The translations under genes were made by a program, and so were the position numbers. Of a DNA stretch of 6,614 bases, positions 1-4,959 are shown in pieces. The notes beneath the pieces are model-generated. The model was given only the letters and a program-made list of their open reading frames with translations, was not told where the DNA came from and made no database searches. Where the stretch lies: positions 15,801 through 22,414 of the forward strand of contig PBPV01000027.1 of assembly GCA_002724815.1 (NCBI GenBank). The letters are read 5' to 3'. The stretch comes from Methanobacteriota archaeon (GTDB taxonomy: Archaea > Thermoplasmatota > Poseidoniia > Poseidoniales > Thalassarchaeaceae). The stretch's first letter is position 1. The number at the start of each line of letters is the position of its first letter.

Positions 1-123
1 CGCAACGTCCCAGGAGTGGACGTTGTTGTCGCCAAGGACCTCTGCGCCGAAGATTTGGCGCCTGGCGGTGATGCAGGCCGACTCACTGTTTGGACGAAAG
101 CGGCCATTGAGGCACTGGAGTGA
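1..123 (+). CDS. rpl4: Large-subunit ribosomal protein uL4 (L4), 3' end only
   Basis: Only the last 40 codons are inside the window; the reading frame is open from base 1 and stops at TGA 121-123. The translation begins [20 protein letters not shown] and continues with a GRLTVW block, which matches the conserved C-terminal end of archaeal/eukaryotic uL4 (N-[IV]-P-G-V-[DE], then D-L-A-P-G-G and G-R-L-T-[VI]-[WF]). uL4 is an early-assembly 23S rRNA-binding protein whose long loop lines the peptide exit tunnel; that loop lies in the missing part. Its position just before uL23 is the normal archaeal order. The last two codons (CTG GAG) plus the stop supply the GGAG-TGA used as ribosome-binding site by uL23. 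Assignment rests on the C-terminal motif and on gene order. Confidence 0.93.
   Translation, partial: RNVPGVDVVVAKDLCAEDLAPGGDAGRLTVWTKAAIEALE
117..123 (+). promoter_or_regulatory. Shine-Dalgarno GGAGTGA that fixes the uL23 start
   Basis: GGAG at 117-120 runs into the uL4 stop TGA. It lies 8 bases before ATG 129. A GTG at 120-122 in the same frame would put the start codon inside this ribosome-binding site, so 129 is preferred. The archaeal 16S 3' end (pairing with GGAGGTGAT) is known from the family, not seen here. Confidence 0.75.
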
Positions 124-128
124 TTGAA

Positions 129-416
129 ATGGATCCGTACAAGATTATACTCATGCCTTGGATTACTGAGAAATCTCTAGAGCAGCGCAGAGTTGCGGCC
201 GAAGAGATTGGCTATTTCCAGAACAACAACCGACTCGAGTTCATCGTTCGTCGTGAGGCGACCAAAGCGGACATCAAGGCCGCTGTTGAAGAGCTTCTTG
301 AGGTCCGTGTGGCCAAGGTCAACACGCGCATCACAAAGGAAGGCAAGCATGCAAGCGTCAAACTCGCTGAGGGGTATGATGCTGAAGAGACCGCACTCAA
401 GCTAGGAGCATTCTGA
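129..416 (+). CDS. rpl23: Large-subunit ribosomal protein uL23 (L23)
   Basis: The 95-residue product starts MDPYKIILMPWITEKS, the archaeal uL23 N-terminus (M-D-P-Y-x-x-I-L-x-P-x-x-T-E-K). Residues 36-66 (RLEFIV, ATKADIKAAVEELLEV, VAKVNT) are the conserved rRNA-binding alpha/beta core, and the end (EGYDAEETALKLGAF) is the usual C-terminus. uL23 sits at the peptide exit of the large subunit and is a docking site for signal recognition particle and chaperones. The start at ATG 129 fits both the family N-terminus and the GGAG at 117-120; the in-frame GTG at 120 would add three unsupported residues. The segment between TEK and the RLEFIV strand (about residues 15-34) looks several residues longer than in the archaeal sequences I remember. 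It follows uL4 by 5 bases and precedes uL2 by 14 bases. Confidence 0.97.
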   Translation: MDPYKIILMPWITEKSLEQRRVAAEEIGYFQNNNRLEFIVRREATKADIKAAVEELLEVRVAKVNTRITKEGKHASVKLAEGYDAEETALKLGAF

Positions 417-430
417 TTGGAGGGATATGT

Positions 431-1150
431 ATGGGTAAGCGAATTCGTGCACAGCGTCGTGGTTCTTCACCTAAGAATCGCGTAAACAGCCACCGGTTCC
501 CCGGTGCAAACAGACTCCCTCGTAAGGATGGCGAAGTTGGTGAAGTTGTGGATATGATCCACAGCCCAGTCCACACCGGTCCTTTGGCCAAGTTGAAGTT
601 CGAAGATGGGACCACTGGCCATGTCGCTGCAACAGAAGGCATGTTCGTCGGTCAGAAGGTTGCATTCGGAGAGAATGTCAGTCTACGCCCCGGAAACGTG
701 ACCACTTTGAGCCAAATCCCTGAAGGAACTGCCATTTCCAACGTTGAATGCCGACCCGGAGACGGTGGCAAGTTCGCACGCTCCGGCGGCAACAATGCCA
801 TGCTTGAAACTCGAATGGGTGACAAGGTCCGTGTTCGCTTGCCAAGCGGCAATCTCAAGGATTTGCCAGGCAAGTGCCGCGCTACCATCGGTGTACTTGC
901 AGGACACGGTCGTACTGAGAAGCCTCTGATGAAGGCCGGTGCGGCTCACTACCGCGCGAAGGCGCGAGGCAAACTCTACCCCAGCGTCAGCGGTGTCGCA
1001 ATGAATCCAGTCGATCACCCGCATGGCGGTGGAAACCACCAGGCCGTTCACGGCCCGAACAGCGTTGCTCGAACAGCGCCACCGGGCCAGAAGGTTGGCC
1101 ATATCGCCCCAAGCCGCACGGGACGCGGACGAGGCAAGAGAAAGGAGTGA
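431..1150 (+). CDS. rpl2: Large-subunit ribosomal protein uL2 (L2)
   Basis: This 239-residue protein has the usual archaeal uL2 length. It starts MGKRIRAQRRG, followed by an OB-fold region and an SH3-like region with PGDGGKFARSGGNNA (about 104-118), CRATIGVLAGHGRTEKPLMKAG and the signature GVAMNPVDHPHGGGNHQ at residues 188-204. His196 aligns with E. coli His229, the residue long linked to peptidyl-transferase function and subunit association. The C-terminus (APPGQKVGHIAPSRTGRGRG, then KRKE) is the basic rRNA-binding tail. uL2 binds 23S rRNA near the peptidyl-transferase centre. A GGAGGG at 419-424 sits 6 bases before ATG 431, in the largest intergenic gap of the window. The DHPHG version carries a second His, where the haloarchaeal protein I recall has Phe; this is normal family variation. 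Confidence 0.98.
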   Translation: MGKRIRAQRRGSSPKNRVNSHRFPGANRLPRKDGEVGEVVDMIHSPVHTGPLAKLKFEDGTTGHVAATEGMFVGQKVAFGENVSLRPGNVTTLSQIPEGTAISNVECRPGDGGKFARSGGNNAMLETRMGDKVRVRLPSGNLKDLPGKCRATIGVLAGHGRTEKPLMKAGAAHYRAKARGKLYPSVSGVAMNPVDHPHGGGNHQAVHGPNSVARTAPPGQKVGHIAPSRTGRGRGKRKE

Positions 1151-1156
1151 TTGTGA

Positions 1157-1678
1157 ATGGGACGAAAAAAGAAGGTTATGCGCACACCAAAGGCAGCACG
1201 TCGTGCAGCACGTAAGCGCCGCTCGGGTGTATCTGAGCGCCGCAAGAAGGAATTTACCTACCGTGGACTCAGCGTTGAGGAACTCAAGGCTCTGCCCATG
1301 TTTGCACCTGACGATGATCCGGATGCACTCTCTGTCGAAGCCATCATGCCCGCTCGCGCACGTCGCAGTATGTCCCGCGGATATGCAGCTGGTATCGAGA
1401 ATGGTGGATCCAACATCGAAGAAGAGCACTTTATCAATCGCCTACGCGAGAACCCTGGCAAGAGCATCAAGACACATTGCCGTTCTCTCTACATCCTACC
1501 TGAGATGGTTGGCCGCACGATTGGTGTCCACGATGGACGCGAGTTCAAGATGGTCGATATTCTGCCTGAGATGATTGGGCACGCTCTTGGTGAATACGCA
1601 TCAACCCGACGCAGTGTGACACACACAGGTCCGGGTGTGGGTGCAACACGGTCCAGTAAGCACGTGGCCCTAAAGTGA
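1157..1678 (+). CDS. rps19: Small-subunit ribosomal protein uS19 (S19)
   Basis: This 173-residue protein carries all archaeal uS19 blocks: FTYRGLSVEELKAL (33-46), MPARARRSMSRGY (64-76), KTHCRSLYILPEMVGRTIGV (105-124), the DILPEMIGHALGEYASTRR region (134-152) and the C-terminal GPGVGATRSSKHVALK. uS19 is in the head of the 30S subunit, contacting 16S rRNA and the A-site tRNA region together with uS13. The first 32 residues are an Arg/Lys/Ala-rich extension (KKK, KAARRAARKRR, ERRKK), making the protein somewhat longer than the 130-150 residues usual in archaea. KTHCRS replaces the more common KTHCRD. Its ATG follows the uL2 stop by 6 bases, with GGAG at 1144-1147 written in the last uL2 codons. 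Confidence 0.97.
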   Translation: MGRKKKVMRTPKAARRAARKRRSGVSERRKKEFTYRGLSVEELKALPMFAPDDDPDALSVEAIMPARARRSMSRGYAAGIENGGSNIEEEHFINRLRENPGKSIKTHCRSLYILPEMVGRTIGVHDGREFKMVDILPEMIGHALGEYASTRRSVTHTGPGVGATRSSKHVALK

Positions 1679-1683
1679 GGTGA
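1677..1683 (+). promoter_or_regulatory. Shine-Dalgarno GAGGTGA that fixes the uL22 start
   Basis: GAGGTGA overlaps the uS19 stop (TGA 1676-1678) and lies 5 bases before ATG 1689. The in-frame GTG at 1680 is the middle of this site and is therefore unlikely to be the initiator. Confidence 0.8.
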
Positions 1684-1688
1684 AATGG

Positions 1689-2216
1689 ATGAGTCGAGAT
1701 CGAACAAAACCACAATCCGGATACACGCAGTTGCTCCAAGGCAGTCGCCTTGCAGTCGCTCGTGCCGTCAATCGTGATATTCACCACAAGCACTGCTACC
1801 AAATCGCACGCGCGGTCAAAGGCATGTATGCTGGAGACGCCGTCGAATACCTTGAGAAGGTCGTCAAACAAGAAGTGGCCATCCCCTACAAGCGTCGAAG
1901 TCGAGCAGGTAAGGGTGGAAACACAATGGCTGGACATCGAAAGGGCAAGATGGGCCCTGGTCGATACCCACGCAATGCATCGATTGCGTTCATCAAACTC
2001 ATTGAGAGTGCGATGGACAATGCTCGCCAACATCACGAAGATATCGATGCTGAAGACATGGTCATCACTCATCTGGCTGCTCACCGTGGCCAAGTCAAGA
2101 AGGGTATGCGTCCCCGCGCACGCGGACGCGCAACACCCAACAACCACTACCAAGTCAACCTCGAGATTTTCCTCGAAGATTTGACCGCAGAAGATGAAGA
2201 GGAGGATGAGTTCTGA
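1689..2216 (+). CDS. rpl22: Large-subunit ribosomal protein uL22 (L22)
   Basis: Counting from ATG 1689 the protein has 175 residues. It shows the archaeal uL22 pattern: SGYTQLL near the N-terminus, HHKHCYQIARAVKGM (32-46), AVEYLEKVV, VAIPYKRR, then GRYPRNASIAFIKLIESA (91-108), a central helix with an N-A-x-x segment, and the beta-hairpin tip HRGQVKKGMRPRARGRATP (132-150), which in the family reaches into the exit tunnel. The last residues (TAEDEEEDEF) are a short acidic tail; their GAG/GAT codons contain GGAGG (2201-2205), the likely ribosome-binding site of the next gene. The stop and the uS3 start overlap as TGATG. An upstream GTG at 1680 is in frame but lies inside the Shine-Dalgarno sequence, so I use 1689. 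Confidence 0.97.
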   Translation: MSRDRTKPQSGYTQLLQGSRLAVARAVNRDIHHKHCYQIARAVKGMYAGDAVEYLEKVVKQEVAIPYKRRSRAGKGGNTMAGHRKGKMGPGRYPRNASIAFIKLIESAMDNARQHHEDIDAEDMVITHLAAHRGQVKKGMRPRARGRATPNNHYQVNLEIFLEDLTAEDEEEDEF

Positions 2217-3025
2217 TGTCCCAAAACAGTACAATTCGCAAGTTTATCGACCGCAATGTCGAGCGACTATTGGTCCGTGAGTTCTTGCTCTCAAAGACCG
2301 AAAAAGCAGGATTCGGTGGCTTGGACTTCCAGCGTACACCCGAAGGAACAAAGGTGACGCTTTCCGCAGAACGTGTTGGAATGGTGATTGGTCGAAAGGG
2401 CAAGATCATCAACGAACTGCAACGCCGTCTGCAGAATGATTTCAATCTAGAAAATCCACGACTTGAAGTCGCGGAGATTGACAACCCTGCACTCAATGCT
2501 CAGGTGATGGCGAGTAAACTCGCTAGTGCTCTTGAGCGAGGCTGGTATTTCCGTCGTGCAGGACATTCGTCTCTGCTGAACATCATGGATGCCGGTGCGA
2601 AGGGCTGTTTGGTTGTCTTGAGTGGAAAGCTCACTGGTAGCCGAAACCGCACCCAGAAGTTCCAGGCGGGTCACATCAAGTATTGCGGTGATACTGCAAT
2701 CCAGTTCATGGATGTCGGCAAAGCTGTTTGTGTCAAGAAACTAGGGACCATTGGTTGCACCGTAGCCATCATGCGCCCCGGAAGCAAATTGCCACACGAA
2801 ATCAGAATCAAAGATCGACACGAAGTGGGCTTGGCTCCACTTGCTGACGTTGCAATCATCAAGGAAGGCAGCGATGAGTTGCCCGAACCGATTGTCGAAG
2901 AGGTTCCAGAAGGTGAAATCATGGAAGAAGTCATCGAAGAACCCGCAATCGAGGAAGCAGCCGTTGAAGAAGCACCTTCCGAAGAGGTCGCAGAACAATC
3001 TACTGAAGAGGAGGCGACAGAATGA
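2216..3025 (+). CDS. rps3: Small-subunit ribosomal protein uS3 (S3) with acidic C-terminal tail
   Basis: This 269-residue protein has an N-terminal helix (IRKFIDRNVERLLVREFL), a type-II KH domain with the GxxG loop GRKG at 59-62 (in VGMVIGRKGKIINEL), and the C-terminal uS3 domain with GAKGCLVVLSGKLTGSRNRT (127-146), QKFQAGHIKYCGD and the GTIGCTVAIMRPGSKLPHEI block. uS3 lies at the mRNA entry channel of the 30S head and takes part in mRNA unwinding and initiation. From about residue 218 the rRNA-binding fold gives way to a Glu-rich tail of some 50 residues with a five-residue repeat. Such tails occur on some archaeal uS3 proteins; the function is not known to me. The gene starts on the last base of the uL22 stop (TGATG), and its own stop overlaps the uL29 ATG. 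Confidence 0.97.
   Translation: MSQNSTIRKFIDRNVERLLVREFLLSKTEKAGFGGLDFQRTPEGTKVTLSAERVGMVIGRKGKIINELQRRLQNDFNLENPRLEVAEIDNPALNAQVMASKLASALERGWYFRRAGHSSLLNIMDAGAKGCLVVLSGKLTGSRNRTQKFQAGHIKYCGDTAIQFMDVGKAVCVKKLGTIGCTVAIMRPGSKLPHEIRIKDRHEVGLAPLADVAIIKEGSDELPEPIVEEVPEGEIMEEVIEEPAIEEAAVEEAPSEEVAEQSTEEEATE
2936..2995 (+). repeat. Degenerate pentapeptide repeat in the uS3 acidic tail
   Basis: Residues 241-260 of uS3 read EEPAI, EEAAV, EEAPS, EEVAE: four five-residue units, each opening with Glu-Glu. Less regular EE pairs lie on both sides (EEV at 228, EEVI at 237, EEEATE at the end). The DNA shows matching GAAGAA/GAGGAA/GAAGAG spacing of 15 bases but different third bases, so it is an old or selected protein-level repeat, not a fresh DNA duplication. 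Confidence 0.7.
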
Positions 3026-3222
3026 CCCACCTCAAGTCCCGCGAAATCGACAACATGTCGGACGAAGCGCGCCAATCTCGATTGGTTGAACTTCGTGAAG
3101 AACTGTTGCAATTGCGCGCACAACAAGCTCTGGGTGGCTCTGCCTCCAACTTGGGTGCATACAAGGCAACGCGTCGCTCGATTGCTCGTCTATTGACGAA
3201 AATGAATGAGAAGAAGGAGTGA
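3022..3222 (+). CDS. rpl29: Large-subunit ribosomal protein uL29 (L29)
   Basis: This 66-residue protein is the expected size for uL29, a two-helix hairpin. It has LKSREIDNMSDEARQSRLVE, then LREELLQLRAQQALGGSA (helix one), and NLGAYKATRRSIARLLT (turn and helix two), ending in a basic MNEKKE. The R-R-[ST]-I-A-R-[IL]-L-T block is the family signature. uL29 sits beside uL23 at the peptide exit and supports binding of the signal recognition particle. The start overlaps the uS3 stop as ATGA, with a strong GAGGAGG at 3008-3014 (7 bases before the ATG) written in the last Glu codons of uS3. The last codons (AAG GAG) and the TGA stop supply the ribosome-binding site for aIF1. Confidence 0.96.
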   Translation: MTHLKSREIDNMSDEARQSRLVELREELLQLRAQQALGGSASNLGAYKATRRSIARLLTKMNEKKE

Positions 3223-3229
3223 ACGCTGA

Positions 3230-3529
3230 ATGGCCGCAATTTGCAATCTGTGTGGACTACCCGATGAACTGTGTATTTGTCAAGAAATCGCGAAGGAACA
3301 ACAGAAAGCAATCATCAGTACAGTGAGAAGGAGGTATGGAAAAATGGTGACAATCGTTGAAGGCATCGATGATACCGCGATCGATATCAACCAACTCGCT
3401 AAGATTCTCAAGGGCGCCTGCGCCAGTGGTGGTACCGTCAAGGGACGGACCATTGAACTTCAAGGAGAGCACAAGAAGCGTGCATCTCAGGTTCTGAAGA
3501 AGAACGGATATCAAGTGGAGGTGCGCTAA
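3230..3529 (+). CDS. Translation initiation factor aIF1 (SUI1/eIF1 family)
   Basis: This 99-residue protein matches archaeal aIF1 along its length. The N-terminal zinc-ribbon-like segment has C5, C8, C15 and C17 (CNLCGLPDELCIC), then QEIAKEQQKAI. The SUI1 fold follows: RRRYGKMVTIVEGID (33-47), INQLAKILKGACASGGTVKG (53-72) and IELQGEHKKRASQVLKKNGY. aIF1 binds the 30S subunit near the P site and enforces correct start-codon choice and mRNA binding. Finding it between uL29 and uS17 with Rnp1 is the standard archaeal arrangement. It has the only TAA stop of the fifteen stops visible here. Its codons for Arg33-35 are AGA AGG AGG, unlike the CGN used almost everywhere else; they form a perfect Shine-Dalgarno sequence before in-frame Met39 (see the separate entry). 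Start ATG 3230 is supported by GGAG at 3216-3219 in the uL29 end. Confidence 0.97.
   Translation: MAAICNLCGLPDELCICQEIAKEQQKAIISTVRRRYGKMVTIVEGIDDTAIDINQLAKILKGACASGGTVKGRTIELQGEHKKRASQVLKKNGYQVEVR
3329..3346 (+). promoter_or_regulatory. Internal Shine-Dalgarno and in-frame ATG within aIF1
   Basis: AGGAGGT at 3329-3335 lies 8 bases before ATG 3344-3346, which is in frame with aIF1 (Met39). Together with the A before it this is among the strongest anti-16S matches in the window. It is written with the codons for Arg-Arg-Arg-Tyr. Internal initiation here would give a 61-residue protein lacking the four-Cys segment and the first SUI1 strand. Whether it is used is unknown; it may only cause ribosome pausing, or be chance in a conserved Arg-rich motif. 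Confidence 0.4.
3517..3523 (+). promoter_or_regulatory. Shine-Dalgarno GGAGGTG for rnp1
   Basis: GGAGGTG falls inside the last aIF1 codons (Val-Glu-Val-Arg) and is 6 bases before ATG 3530. It supports 3530 as the rnp1 start over the later in-frame ATG at 3548. Confidence 0.8.
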
Positions 3530-3790
3530 ATGAGTGACAGCATCCACATGCCTTTCTTGGCCCGCAACCTCACGGTGAAGGCCTCGCCTGATGCCCAGTT
3601 GGTGGGCTTGTCGGGCATGGTGGTTGGCGAAACACGCCGAACCATCGCAATCGACGTTGATGGTGAGACCAAGACTCTTGTCAAGAACGTCATCGAGTTC
3701 ACCCTTGACAACGAGGGTGATCTCATCCAGGGCGCCATGGTGTGTCAGCGCCCCGAGGACCGAATTCACCGAAATTACCGGAGGAATTGA
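3530..3790 (+). CDS. rnp1: RNase P protein component 1 (Pop4/Rpp29 family)
   Basis: This 86-residue protein has the Rpp29 Sm-like beta-barrel pattern: LTVKASPDAQLVGLSGMVVGETRRTIAI (14-41), then DGETKTLVKNVIEFTLD and the diagnostic end IQGAMVCQRPEDRIHRNYRR. The G-[LI]-x-G-x-V-V-x-E-T core and the RPEDR motif (74-78) are the family hallmarks. With the RNase P RNA, and in archaea paired with Rpp21, it helps remove the 5' leader from precursor tRNAs. It begins directly after the aIF1 TAA stop with no gap and is two bases from uS17. The final codons CGG AGG (Arg83-Arg84) contain the uS17 ribosome-binding site; this AGG is one of only three AGG codons I found by eye in the whole window. Confidence 0.95.
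   Translation: MSDSIHMPFLARNLTVKASPDAQLVGLSGMVVGETRRTIAIDVDGETKTLVKNVIEFTLDNEGDLIQGAMVCQRPEDRIHRNYRRN
3780..3785 (+). promoter_or_regulatory. Shine-Dalgarno GGAGGA that fixes the uS17 start
   Basis: GGAGGA lies 7 bases before ATG 3793. The uS17 frame stays open upstream to a GTG at 3742 inside rnp1, but that start would add 17 residues with no family similarity. Confidence 0.8.
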
Positions 3791-3792
3791 AA

Positions 3793-4128
3793 ATGCGAGA
3801 TATTGGAATTGAACTGAACAACCAGCCCCAGGGCGAATGGGACGGCGATGAGAATTGCCCCTTCTATGGTTCCCTACGACTGCGAGGTCAGATTATTGAA
3901 GGCACCATTGCAAAGGTTGGCATGCAAAAGTCGATCATTGTAGAGCGAGAACACATCCGTTACATGCAGAAGTTCGAGCGATACGAGAAGCGAACTCGCC
4001 GATATGCAGCCCATCTTCCATCTTGCATTGGTGATGTCAATGTAGGCGACAGTGTTCGAATCATGGAGTGCCGACCTCTGTCCAAGACCATCACGTTCTG
4101 TGTTATTGAAGCGGAGGCGAGTGAATGA
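3793..4128 (+). CDS. rps17: Small-subunit ribosomal protein uS17 (S17)
   Basis: From ATG 3793 the protein has 111 residues, typical for archaeal uS17. Visible blocks are [28 protein letters not shown] (22-41), SIIVEREH (47-54), [19 protein letters not shown] (60-78), [16 protein letters not shown] (84-99) and the closing strand. It is an OB-fold protein that binds 16S rRNA early in assembly of the 30S body. Archaeal uS17 usually has C-x-D-x-N-C-P-F-H-G here; this protein has [10 protein letters not shown], so the first Cys and the His of a possible metal site are replaced (Asp17, Tyr25). The start is set by GGAGGA at 3780-3785 and by the family N-terminus. The stop overlaps the uL14 ATG as ATGA. 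Confidence 0.97.
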   Translation: MRDIGIELNNQPQGEWDGDENCPFYGSLRLRGQIIEGTIAKVGMQKSIIVEREHIRYMQKFERYEKRTRRYAAHLPSCIGDVNVGDSVRIMECRPLSKTITFCVIEAEASE

Positions 4129-4523
4129 GAGGCATTTCATCAAAAGTAACCCGTGGTCTACCCACACAAGCACGAATCCAGTGTGTTGACAACACTGGTG
4201 CCAAGGTCGTTCAGTTGATTTCGGTCCTGAACACCGGTGGTGTGGCTCGAAGATACCCTGCTGGTGGTGTTGGCGATTTGGTTCGTGTCACTGTGAAAAA
4301 GGGTACTCCTGAGACTCGCCGTCAGATTTTCCACGCAGTCATTGTACGACAAAAGCGCCCATTCCGTCGACCCGATGGAACTTGGGTCCAGTTTGAAGAT
4401 AATGCATGTGTGATTGTCAATGAGCGCGGTGAAGTCCGTGGTTCAGATATCAAGGGCCCTGTAAGCCGCGAAGCTGCGGAACGCTGGCCTCGAATCGCGG
4501 CTACAGCGAAGCAAATTGTATGA
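4125..4523 (+). CDS. rpl14: Large-subunit ribosomal protein uL14 (L14)
   Basis: This 132-residue protein is the normal archaeal length. It begins [20 protein letters not shown], followed by [14 protein letters not shown] (21-34), [19 protein letters not shown] (47-65), [34 protein letters not shown] (70-103) and [20 protein letters not shown]. The D-N-[ST]-G-A and [FY]-x-[DE]-N-A-x-V-[IL] motifs are family signatures. uL14 is on the subunit interface of the large subunit, near the factor-binding site, and makes an intersubunit bridge to the small subunit. It shares ATGA with uS17. GGAGG at 4113-4117, in the uS17 codons for Ala-Glu-Ala, is 7 bases before its ATG. Its own TGA stop is part of the ribosome-binding site of uL24. 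Confidence 0.97.
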   Translation: MRGISSKVTRGLPTQARIQCVDNTGAKVVQLISVLNTGGVARRYPAGGVGDLVRVTVKKGTPETRRQIFHAVIVRQKRPFRRPDGTWVQFEDNACVIVNERGEVRGSDIKGPVSREAAERWPRIAATAKQIV

Positions 4524-4527
4524 GGTG
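4522..4527 (+). promoter_or_regulatory. Shine-Dalgarno GAGGTG that fixes the uL24 start
   Basis: GAGGTG starts within the uL14 stop (TGA 4521-4523) and lies 6 bases before ATG 4534. An in-frame TTG at 4516 precedes this site and would leave it inside the coding region, so it is rejected as the initiator. Confidence 0.78.
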
Positions 4528-4533
4528 TTGAAA

Positions 4534-4959
4534 ATGGTAAGTAAGTCCCCAAACAAGCAGCGAAAGGCTGCAGCGAACGCACCACTGCACGTTCAGCGCA
4601 AGCGTCTACGTGCACGCTGTCTCGATCCAGTTTATGCAAACGTCCGCAACGTCACCATTCGAGTTGGTGACACGGTTGAAGTACGCCGTGGCGACTTTGG
4701 CCATCCCAATTCGGCCAAGGGTGAGAAGGGCAAGCGCTCCGGCGATGCTCGTGGCAAGGCTGGCCTTCGTGCCGCAGTCGCCAGTGTGGATTCAAGTTCC
4801 GGTCACATTTTCATTGAAGGTCTGACACACTCCAAGGCAGATGGAAAGGAAGAGGGCATTCCTGTGCACTCTTCCAATGTCGTTGTCGTCAAGATTGACG
4901 ATTCAGACCCCATCCGTCTCAAGAAACTCCAATCGATGAACGGAGGCGATGACGAATGA
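4534..4959 (+). CDS. rpl24: Large-subunit ribosomal protein uL24 (L24) with KOW-loop insertion
   Basis: From ATG 4534 the protein has 141 residues. The N-terminus (SKSPNKQRKAAANAPLHVQRK, residues 3-23) is the archaeal/eukaryotic uL24 start, including the P-x-K-Q-R-K and A-P-L-H motifs. A KOW domain begins at RVGDTVEVRRGDF (43-55) and resumes at AAVASVDSSSGHIFIEGLTHSKADG (80-104), then IPVHSSNVVVVKID. Between them, about residues 56-77 form a Lys/Arg/Gly/Ser-rich stretch where the archaeal proteins I recall have only a short G-x-x-G turn, an apparent insertion of about 20 residues. uL24 is an early 23S rRNA-binding assembly protein near the exit tunnel. Its C-terminus (NGGDDE) encodes GGAGG at 4942-4946 for the next gene, and its stop overlaps the eS4 ATG. 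Confidence 0.95.
   Translation: MVSKSPNKQRKAAANAPLHVQRKRLRARCLDPVYANVRNVTIRVGDTVEVRRGDFGHPNSAKGEKGKRSGDARGKAGLRAAVASVDSSSGHIFIEGLTHSKADGKEEGIPVHSSNVVVVKIDDSDPIRLKKLQSMNGGDDE

Noticed and set aside
417..430. Possible internal promoter or terminator in the largest gap
   Set aside because: Fourteen bases are filled by the uL2 ribosome-binding site; no TATA/BRE element or T-run fits.
683..1429. A 248-codon open frame on the - strand opposite uL2 and uS19
   Set aside because: It lies wholly antisense to two certain genes, has no recognisable motif or ribosome-binding site, and long antisense frames are expected where the sense strand avoids codons that read as stops in reverse.
1023..1574. A 183-codon + strand frame overlapping uL2 and uS19
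   Set aside because: Out of frame with two conserved proteins and without motifs; a shadow frame.
1545..2234. A 229-codon open frame on the - strand opposite uS19 and uL22
   Set aside because: Same reasoning: antisense to certain ribosomal protein genes, with Cys/Ser/Leu-rich translation typical of a shadow frame and no family similarity.
3336..3350. A four-codon frame (ATG 3336 to TGA 3350) right after the internal AGGAGGT of aIF1
   Set aside because: The ATG follows the Shine-Dalgarno sequence with no usable spacing, so initiation there is implausible.
3742..3792. Upstream extension of uS17 from GTG 3742
   Set aside because: The extra residues overlap the conserved end of Rnp1 and do not resemble uS17; GGAGGA 7 bases before ATG 3793 marks the true start.
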